The notes under the pieces: generated by a model
Told to the model about the DNA's origin: nothing
Databases searched by the model: none
What the model saw: only the letters and a program-made list of their open reading frames with translations
Translations under genes and position numbers: made by a program
Shown: piece after piece, positions 1 to 10,408 of the stretch
Layout: each line of letters starts with the position of its first letter
Position numbering within the stretch: the first letter of the stretch is position 1
Assembly (NCBI RefSeq): GCF_049306965.1
Contig: NC_133182.1
Coordinates: 72,891,001 to 72,955,000, forward strand
DNA: 64,000 nucleotides
From: Danio rerio
Lineage: Eukaryota; Chordata; Actinopteri; Cypriniformes; Danionidae
Direction of reading: 5' to 3'

Positions 1-2
1 CA

Positions 3-620
3 TGAGGGTTACTTTATAGAAATATTCTCAAAGTTTGAAGTACTGTGACAGTTTTGATGGTAAAACATTGTTAATGTGTCTAATTAATGTGTTATAATGT
101 GTTAATATAAACTGTTTATATTGTGATTGTTAATGACGATTAATGTCTAAAATAGTCAACTTAACACTTTAAATGTCCTCAAAAGGCCAGGAATTGTTAG
201 TTTGTGTGGTATTAGTTGACTTATATGACCACTAATAAACATTGTTCAGTATTTAAGACCTATGAATTGGTTATAAATGCACGTTTAATCTGGGAATCGA
301 GGGATATATTTACTCACTGTGTTGTCTTGGTTCACAAACACCATGCATTACTATATTATTTTTTTTCCTGAGGGTTACTTTTTAGAAACATCCTCAAAGT
401 TTGAAGTACTATGACAGTTTTGATGGTAAAACATTGTTAATGTGTCTAAAAAAGTTAAATTAGGATTTGAAATGTCCTCAAAATGGCTGGAATTGTTAGT
501 TTGTGTCATATTAGGTGACATATATGGCAACTAATAAACATTGTTCTGTATTTAAGACCTATAAAGTGGTTATAAATGCACGTTTGATCTGGGAATCGAG
601 GGATATATTTACTCACTGCG
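3..620. repeat. Tandem duplication, period about 366 bp, upstream of gcsh
   Basis: The sequence from 3 recurs from 369 with small differences. Both copies carry TGAGGGTTACTTT, AAAGTTTGAAGTACT, TGATGGTAAAACATTG, AATAAACATTGTTC and CTGGGAATCGAGGGATATAT. The first copy may begin before the window and the second runs to about 620, ending some 120 bp before the gcsh promoter. No coding content. Confidence 0.85.
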
Positions 621-739
621 TCCTTTTGCTTTCATCATGGTTGGACTTTGTATATAATGGGTCATTCAGTCTGTGCCAATGTTCTTGTCGTTATCGATAT
701 CTCTACCCTTTATCAACTTATCAGCACAGTGAGCTGTTA

Positions 740-839
740 GTTAACGGGAGCGCGCTTCTGCCACTCGGGCGCGCGCACCTCCCGTTCGGTCAAGTGCATC
801 AGGCTGTTATTTCATGACTGAAGCCCGGAGTCGGTGAAG
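740..839 (+). promoter_or_regulatory. gcsh: gcsh proximal promoter / 5' UTR (inferred)
   Basis: A short GC-rich, CpG-bearing stretch just upstream of the gcsh ATG, in contrast to the AT-rich DNA before it. There is no clear TATA box. It is placed from position and composition only; the start site is not resolved. Confidence 0.45.
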
Positions 840-990
840 ATGGCGATGTGTGCAGCGCTCCGATGCGTTTCGGCAAACTTTTCAGCAGCATTGCCCCTGC
901 TCGCGAGACCTCCACATATTTGGACCTGCCAAAATTCGCTAAAACCAAACGTTTTCAGGACGCTTTCCACGAGCTCGCGGCTTTCGGGAG
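840..990 (+). CDS. gcsh: gcsh exon 1: mitochondrial presequence
   Basis: Encodes [14 protein letters not shown] and continues to LSTSSRLSG (50 residues and the first base of codon 51). It is rich in Arg, Ser, Ala and Leu and has no acidic residues, as expected of a matrix-targeting peptide. The donor after GGGAG is GTAAAA at 991. The intron that follows is 8.9 kb. Confidence 0.93.
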
Positions 991-3900
991 GTAAAAAAAA
1001 CTTTACTGAACTTCACGGTTCCTCAGTTTTACTCACATTTTTTTACAAGGTAGCAGGGCTGCAGATATTATTGTTTAATCTTTAGTTTATTTTTAGAGCT
1101 TTAATGTGCTGGAATGTTGTGTTTGTTATGCAGTTTTGAGATTAAACGAATGGTTATATTGTAACTTTTGCTTGTTTGTGTTACGTCATGAAGGCTTTGT
1201 ACATTCCAGTGATTTATTCGAGGATTCGAATGTTCTGACTTCCGTTGAAATCCTTCGAACCGATTCTATCAGAAGGTTTTACGCAACATTTCGAATTTCC
1301 AAAAATATTCTGTGCATTTCTACCGGTCGATGTCATTTTTGCTGACGCGTGCATCAAACTCCCCACGCTTGACTGATTTTCTCGATTGTCATGAGGCTTT
1401 GGTTATGTTGAGATATGAGTTAAAGTTGCTGCACCTCGTGCCTCTGAAGTTTGACCAGAAGCTCCTGACTTTGCACATTAAAATCAGCCATTCATTGAAA
1501 CATATATCTGTAATATGAAATTGAACCTATGCATCACATTTTTATGTGCTCTCTCTCTCTCTCTCAAGATGCCCCAAGATCAAATATACGACAGAAGTGT
1601 CTTGCATAAAGCCCAGCCATGCTTCAGCATTCAGCCCTGCTCACAATCTGGTTTAAACCTGTATTGTTTCTGCATGGGCTGATGCTTGAATCCGAGTCAG
1701 TAGAGGCATTGCCCCTCTGGGAGTCCTCAGCTATGATGGTGTTCATTGCTGTGCCAGACGACTTTTTCCTAAGGATTATGTTCTCAAATCGAGATTTATA
1801 TAAAATCATGAAGATTTAGTGACTCCCCTGGCATTCTGATGCTCTGAGATATTGTTATATGGAAATGTATTTCATTTGAATTCCTTGTTTCATCATGCGA
1901 GTAGGGCAGGGGAACATGACAAGAAAAATCTCATATCCTGACAGTGATATATAAAATAATATAGTACTTTTTCTGTAAATTCGACCAATTAGGCTACCTA
2001 TATTGACCACACGGAAAGGTTTATTTTCTTTTACAAAGACTCATGATATTTTTCACTTTAGATCTTCAGGTCAAATCTTTGATTCAGCATGTAGAAATGC
2101 ATATAAATATTAATAAAATAAAGAAAACAACAGTCTCAACATACAATATCTCCAAATAAAAAGCAAAAGTAAACGTTGTACATCACTTTTGCATGACGTT
2201 ATTATTCATGTTTCTATCTGCATTTTTGTAATGATGTGTAATATTATGCTCATATGATCTATGAAAAAGCATTCGCCTAAACATTGTACACTCAAAAAAT
2301 GACATTTGCTGTCCGTTCAAGCTATTTAAATTGAGCTGTAACGAAACAACTCTTGATCTTTTTTGGGGGCCAACTTAATTGTTTTATGTTCAATCCACTT
2401 AAATTGTAGAAATGATCAAGTCCACTTAATTCCTTCATGTTGTCCCAAAACTAGGCATGAGCCGGTATAAGATTCTGATGGTATGATAACCTTGGATAAA
2501 AACATCATGGTTTCACGGCATTGTGATTACTAGGGTTGGGTTAGTTACTAAGTACAAGTTTGAAAGCGAAAGATTGATGGATTCAAAAGACAGAAGAGTC
2601 GTTAGATAGAGACAAGATTAATTAAATGTCACGTTTAACAACTATAGTGAGACGCGATCCAGTGGTACATCCTTGATAAATGACATGCACTGCTCTCTGG
2701 GGGTTTTTGCTCAAAACCTGGAGCTTAGATGTCCGCGTAGAGTGTAGTGATGGGAAGTTCGGATCATTTTACTGACTCGGATCTTTGAGTCTCATTTATC
2801 GAGATGAACGAATCTTTTTTCGAGTCATTTCATTCATTTGGTTAAATTTGCCAAAATATTATTAAATGTTACGAATAGCTTTCAAACACATCTACAACTA
2901 GCCCAAAAGGTTGATCACACGACAAATAAGTCATAAATAGGGATACTATAAGAAGAAGAAAATAATAACTCAATGTTTACCTGCTCTTTTTATCTATGAA
3001 GGTATTGTTGTCTCTTTGCTCGGCTCACCTCTTCATGTCTTCAAATGTTAGTGCTTCGTTCACTTTACACTGACAGTCACATATAATCTTAACCAATGTA
3101 CACAGTCTGAGTCAATAGGAGCCATGATATTTAGCTCACCTTTCAAGTCGTCTGGTTCTTGAGTCGTTCGTTCATTACTTGACAGAATGACTCAAACCCG
3201 AGGACTCGAGAGTTGAATGGATCAATTCTTTTTTCGGCTCTAAACGCATATGATTGGCCCGTGATGTACGAATGACTCAAACCCGATAGAGGACTGGAGA
3301 GATGAACGGATCAATTCTTTTCCCGGCTCCAAACGCATATGATTGGCCCGTGGTGAACGAACGACTGAGACCTGATAGAGGACTCGAGAGATAAACGGAT
3401 CAATTCTCTTTCTGGCTCTGATTGGCTTCTGCCTTTCCGCGATGAACGACTCAAAAGACTTAAAATGAACGATACTACCTGCACAAATGTGCGCACGCGT
3501 GGATGAACAAATCCCTCCCTGAGAGGACTCGTAGTTTTCGAGTCATATTGAAGATTCGTTCAAGAACGACCCATCACTAGTAGAGTGCATGACAGAGTGG
3601 GTGTGTGTGGTCACGTGATGTGTAGCATTGGGATGATAACCATTTTCAAGGTATACCGCGGTTGGAAAAGTCAAGGTTTTAAAACCGCCAAAATCTTTGG
3701 TAATACCGTTCCTAAGTATGTATGTATTTTTTTAACAGTATCTGCAGAAAAGAAATCCAAAAACGCAGTTTTAAATAGTAAAGAAATCTGTTTTTTTTTT
3801 TTTTTACTAATAAAGACAGCATAAGTAGCCAGACATGTTTATAAATCTTTCAAAAAATAAAATATATTGTTTTACTCAGACATTTAAAAAGAATTTATTT

Positions 3901-6900
3901 TAAAGCAGTAATGATAATACCATAAAACCGGGATATTTTTATCCAAGGTTATCATACCGTCTGAATCTAACACCGGCCCATGCCTAGTGATGTGCATTTT
4001 CAGCGGTATAGTGTGGATGGAGGGCTTAATGCTAGATGAAATGCCAATGTGGACGTGGATCGTTATGGTTCTAAAATGCCAAGACGTGTTTGTGTAAACC
4101 GGGCCCAAGTGTGTGTTTTTCACGAGCGGGTTGCTGCTGCAACGGGGGCGGGGCAGGTGATCATGATGCTCAGCATCGGGTGTCTATTAGCCATCGGTAG
4201 GGCCAGATGAAATCTGCGGACGTTTTTTGCTATTTCTGCTGAGAATTTTGGTAGAAATCTGTGGATTTTTGGGGAATTGTTTTGGTAGTATCATAACTAA
4301 AACCTTAATATATGAAATAAAAATTAATGTCTTTTTAACTTTTATTTAATGTTTAAAATGCAAATCCAATTAAATTCACTTGATTTGGTAAATAAAGCAA
4401 GTTTGTCATGTAATTTATCTAGTAAAAGACAGAAAACATTACTTAACAAACTGCATTGTACATAAATCAGATGAACATTTTCACATTAGACAATAATATT
4501 ACTGAAATTAATTAAAAAAAACGAAATAAATATAGATTTACCCACATTTACTCAAGTATATAAACAAAATTAATGATGGGCTGAAAATCTGTGGAATTCT
4601 GCGAGTGCAGATTCTGGGTGGGCCTAGCCATCGGTGAGGGATGATGGCATCATCTATCGACCCAACCCTAGTGATTACTGCTCTATAATATGCTCTTTTT
4701 AAATGTCTGAATAAAAAACATTTTTTCCCCCATTGAACAATATATTTTATTTTGAGAAACATTTAAAATATTTTGTAACAGTAAACATGTGAGGCTAAAT
4801 AATTAAAATAAATCATTGACTTCTGCTATCTTTATTAGTTTCAAAAACTATTTTAAATGGTGTCTTTGGATATGTTTTCTGCTGGAGATGCTGTTGTCCT
4901 AAAAAACAACAACAACAAACGTAAATAAAAAACCTTATATATACCTTAGGAAGGGTATAACAGAAAATTTTAAAACCTTTTCCAAACTGCGGTATACCTT
5001 GAACACGGTTATCATCCCATGCCTACACAACACAAATAGATTGTGTGGAACACAGCATTTTTTATGGTGTATTTTACTAAATAAATGATAAAGCATTTTG
5101 TGATATGATAGACTTTTTTATTTTGTCCATAAGATGTTAGTCATATTGCACTGCCCTACACACAAGTCTAATTTTGTGGATTCCTTGTACATAAACCCAC
5201 AGTGGGTGTGCGAGAAACCTGTCTGCAAGCCGTTTTTTTAGTTTTGCAATTGCCTAGCATGGAGATGACACTGTTCAGCATGTCTTAACTTGAACTTTTA
5301 TTGCTACTTTCAATCTCAGTGACTGCGTCATGTTCAGTTTGAAAATGTGAGAAGTTAGTTTCAGAATTCAAAGCTATTGCAGTAAAATAGGCTGATCTGG
5401 AAATAATTTATGGAGTTCAAATGGTCAAACTATCATCAGCCAAGTTAATATTTATGTTATGAGAACACGTCCTTGAAAGTGACACGCTTAAAGGAAAAGT
5501 TCAATAGAATAAGATTGTAAATTGTGTTTACATAAAAATTACAATTAAATATATATATATATATATATATGTAAAGTATGTATGATTATATACTTTGATT
5601 GACTTTAATCAACTGCTCAAAATTGACACAAAAAGGACTTAAAACAATGTTTAGGGCATAGTTCACCTAAATATTTAAGATTACTCACATTCAAAACTTC
5701 TAATTCTGGAATGCAAAATAAGATATTTTGAAGAACGTTGGCAACAGTAAGACCTTGACAGTGGGGTGAAATACTATTGAAGTGAATGGCTATTGGTTCA
5801 TTCATTCATTTTTGGACTTTGGCTTAGTACCTTGTTTATCAGTGGTTGCAACAGCGGAATGAACCACCAACTATTCCGGTAAAAGTTTTACACAGCAGAT
5901 GCTCCTCCAGCCGCAACCCAGTACTGGGAAACACCCATACACCCTCACATTCACACACACACTCATACTCTACAGCCTATTTTGTTCATCCAATTCACCT
6001 AGAGTGCATGTCTTTGGACTTTGGGGGAGCACCCGGAATAAACCCATGTAAACAAGCAACATGCAACCTCCAACCTCCACACAGAAATGCCAACTGGCCT
6101 CGAACCAGCAACCTTCTTGCCATGAGGTGACAGTGCTAATCACTGCGCCACCGTGCCACCTTCTATTGGTTACCAATGTTCTTCAATACATCTGTTTTTG
6201 TATTCAACAAAAGCAAGAAACTCAAACACAATATTTAGATGAAGTCATTTAGGAATGGCTTGCCTGTCCCTCCGAGCAGAACGGTAAACATATTCAGACT
6301 ATGAGAAGAACAGTGTGATCTTCTTTACCACATGATCACATATTTTGCTCGTGGCCTAGGTGGAGTTAGTCAACAGCTAACAATAAAATGAAACAATCTA
6401 ATATGCAAGTTTCAAAATGAACACTATAGCAGAGCCGGCAAAGAAACCACAGTGAGAGAGAGATTGACATGAGCCAAAAGATATACAAATAAAGATTCTG
6501 TTTTATTACAGCCTTTTAAACTTATGGCAACCCACTTTATTTAGGATATTAAGACATTATGTGTACACGAGCTACTTCATCTGGTTATAATAGACAGAAT
6601 TTATAAACAGCTTTTCTGCATTTGCTGGTTCAGTCCCTTTATAGTCAACAAACTCATGAGTATTTAAAGATATAGTTCACCCAAAACTAAAGATCCTGTC
6701 ATCATTTACTCACCTTCACTTGTCACAAACCTGTCTGAGTTTGTGAGTTACAAAAGAAGAGATTATTATAGAATGCTGGAAACCGGTAAGCATTGACATC
6801 CATAATTTTTGTTTTCCCTACTATCCTAACGGTTACAGCTTTTCAGCTTTCTTCAAAAGATCTTCTTTTGTGTTCACCCATGAAAGTTTTGGAAGCACTT

Positions 6901-9900
6901 GAGTGAGAACAAGCAGTAAGTTTTATTTTTGGGTAAACTATCCCTTAATTTAAAGGGCCATGAAACCCCCTCGTTTCAGCAGGGTGTTTTCACACCTCTA
7001 CTTTGGAAAAAGTCAGAAAAGTGGGCGTGTCCAGCTCTGTTTAGGGGGGAGTGTCGGAGGAACTAAAGTGGGATGGTGTGGGAGTGTCTATTTGTGCACG
7101 CGCGAGTTTCAGAGTCAAAATACACACCCACACAGACAGGAGAAGTGTTTAACCTACATGGACATCTGTAGTCGAATTATTTGCCAAATTATTAAATGTT
7201 GGACTTTAACTGCAGTTTGGCTCTTTCATTCAGGGAATTCATTCATGCCCCTCGCGACAAACGAGATATTTGATTCGAGGAACTGCTGCAAGCGTGTATT
7301 TTTCATGCAATGTTTGATACCGCACGGCGAATGAGAGAAAAAAAAAACTCTGCATTTCCCGGAAACTTAGATGCACACGGCAGGTAGCGTCAGAAAGCCG
7401 AATGTGTTATTCCGGTCACAAAATGCGGTGCTAACATTTCTGCACTCAGTGCAATAGTTAACTTAATTCGATACGAACAAACTGAATAAACAAAGAGCAC
7501 TGGTCGCTCACTTACCAAATCTGTAGAGACAGGACAATCACCAGCAACTAGAGCCGCGTCTTTATGGAGAGAATACTACAAGCAAATCCAGATTTCAGCG
7601 TTTGCAGATGAGAACAGCTCTCAGGTAAACAATAATCCTCCTTAGACACGTAAGTTATTGTTGTCGAGCGTCGCGTACACTGTTAATCCAGACGTGATCC
7701 AGATGAGCTCTCGCAGAGAGAAAATGAAAACAAAACTTAACGGCAGCAAACTATAAAAGCAACCCTTCACGCTTGTTTTGCCAACACAACGTGGCGTCTT
7801 TGTGGTGTAAACACGGTGACACAAATGAATATTAATGAAGTTGCACAGTAGAGCGCGCCGATTGGTTTCAACCAAGCCTTACTCATGCATTAATGCATCA
7901 CACTGTAAGACGTAATAAGACACACTCTGGCACAGACGCCCAGTCTGCACGCTGGAATACACGCTATTATGTCATGACCGTGACGCAGCTTCAAAAATTC
8001 GTTTCAAACAGGAAGTATGAATTTGCTTGAAATAACACAAAAACAACCAATTTACACTTTTTAGTGAAATATAGGTGTCCTAATAGTGTTTTTAGCAGTG
8101 TGGGACACATATATGACTGTCAACAGCTCAAAAAATGTGTTTTGGTGTTTCGTGACCCTTTAAACAGCGCCAGCATTCATGTCACCGGTGGCAGACAGTT
8201 GCACTTATCAACCACAAGGGGGAGCAATGAGCAAAAAAAGTTACTTAGTGTTACTTCAAAATTTCATAAAAATCTAAACGCACATTGTTTATTAAACTAG
8301 CTCACATCGTTAGTCTTAAAGTGAACAATTGATCTGTGCATGTTAATCCTAATTCATTGAAAAAAGATGTGTAAACTTTAATAAAAAAACGTGACTTTAC
8401 TTTCACTCTGGAACGTCAATCCTTTTCTGATGACATCAGCTTGACAGATTGGATGAAATATGCTTAGCCACGCCTTTCCAATGATAAGTCTGCTGCAAGT
8501 GAAAGAAGAGGAGCAATGCATAGATAAAACCCGCCCCCTACTAAAAATTCTGTTGGGAATATGTTATCATATTGGAAATAAAGGTTGTCAGCAACTTTCA
8601 GTTATTGCTGTCTTTAAAGGCATCTTTCAGGCTCAAATCGGTGGGAGTTTGTCTGATTTAGCATGTAGAATTAGCGCCAGTGAAAGACAGGTCTCTGATT
8701 GTCTGTATCTATTGGCTCCTTTGATAGAAAGCGCTAATTTTTCCCATTTCCCCAATTTTCAAAACTACATAAATTAAATTTCTTGTTTATTCTATAGTGT
8801 ATGGTGAGAAGTACTGTAAATTGTTGCATAAACGCTGCTTTGTTTATGACCTGTATGCGTGCAGCACTATGGAATGACTGTATAGATGCTGCCACCTACA
8901 GGTTTGGAAAGGTACATCCTCTCACACCGGTGAAGAATGTACAGTACATTGTTGGTTCAGTCAACTGCCGTCCTTTAGGTGTTTATGCGCAGCTTTTGGG
9001 TCCAGACTGGAACAAATGCAATACAGAACACAAACGGTTTTCGTCAACGTTAGTTTTTAGGCGTCAACTAGGTATAACTTTACTTAGAAAAACATAATGT
9101 TAGAAGTTTGAAAGTCTGTTTTTCTTAGGTGATTTTATTCTTTTTTGTGTGTGTTGTAGAGAACTTTAGAAAAAAAAGCGTCAAGGGTTTATAACAATGC
9201 AGTTACAGAGCTGTACTTAACCAAAATTAATGCTTTTAAATCTATTGTCAAAAAACTAAATTAAAGTGAATGTGAAGCTGACAACAGGGTGCGGATCCAA
9301 ATGCAGAATGGTCAGGCATGCGACGGTTTATAATCAGGAGCAAACAGATGCACACAGGCAATCCAGAGTCGTGGTAGATAAACAGGCAGATGGTCAGTAC
9401 AGGCAGGCAGCAGACAACATAAACAAACAAGGCGAGGGTCAAAAACACACCAAAGCAAGACAAGGAAAACGCATCGTAATGTTGACAAAACTGTAGAACA
9501 AGACTCAGCCACAATGTGTGTTTGTGCTGTTTTTATTGTCCTTGTAATCAGCATAAGCTGTGTGAGTCTAATCAATGGAGACGTGGAGCAGGTGTGTCTG
9601 TGTTGCATGACAGGAGTTGTAGTTCATATGAGACAGGATTGTAGTCCATGTAAATGTGAATGTTCTCCAGCGTTCTATGAAGGTTAGATCGTTGGTGACC
9701 GTGACATGAACAGATGACTCAAAAAACAAAACAAAAAGAATTTCAAAAGCACACCAAATAAAATGAAATAAAAATGATTCAATAATACAATTGTAGTATG
9801 TAGTAGAATACAACAAATAAATATAGACTGATAAATTCCTTTTTGTTTGTGTTTTTTATCATGCTCATTAATGTTGATTTTGTCCTTACAGCTCTGAAGT

Positions 9901-10332
9901 TTACAGACAAACACGAATGGGTGCGAGTGGAGGGCAGCGTGGGCACAGTTGGCATCAGCAATTTTGCTCAGGTTTAGATGTTACATCACATCATTTTGAC
10001 TTTGTTTTTGTTGCTGTTGGTTTTTTTTACTACTAAAACAATATAGATGGAAGCCCATTTCTGCCACATAGTTCATTGGGACTTCTTTTCAACCAGATAC
10101 AATAAAAAATAAACAATAAAGAATTGCAAGAAGGCAGCCAGGTGGCTTAGTGGTTAGTGGTTACTATGTTTATAAATATATACATCACTATATTTTAGAA
10201 AATATTTGTTTATATCTATCTATATACAGTGCAAATTATATACAAATATATACTTTGTGTAAATATTTTTCTTTTGTATGGTTTTGTATTTTATGCACAT
10301 TATGTGTGTGTGTGTATATATTGTGCATATAC

Positions 10333-10408
<76 letters not shown>

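Larger units (their letters stand above)
2531..4670. mobile_element. hAT-like element inside 2452-5025, TSD GTGATTAC
   Basis: Starts TAGGGTTGGGT and ends ACCCAACCCTA, an 11-bp perfect inverted repeat. Perfect 8-bp target duplications GTGATTAC flank it at 2523-2530 and 4671-4678. Its own sequence is interrupted by three more elements (2745-3579, 3623-3986, 4198-4626). No transposase frame. The 8-bp duplication and TIR place it in the hAT superfamily by inference. Confidence 0.88.
2452..5025. mobile_element. Outer hAT-like element of a five-element nest
   Basis: Starts TAGGCATGAGCCGG and ends GGTTATCATCCCATGCCTA, an inverted pair around TAGGCATG. Candidate 8-bp target duplications CCCAAAAC (2444-2451) and CACAACAC (5026-5033) match at 6 of 8. 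With the insertion at 2531-4670 removed, about 426 bp remain, matching the 364-bp sibling at 3623-3986 in reverse orientation. No transposase, so non-autonomous. It is probably the oldest layer of the nest. Confidence 0.75.

Noticed and set aside
515-817. 100-codon frame upstream of gcsh
   Set aside because: It runs through the tandem duplication into promoter DNA. No family resemblance.
8801-9097. 98-codon frame in gcsh intron 1
   Set aside because: No recognisable domain, no splice sites or coding bias that would support an exon.
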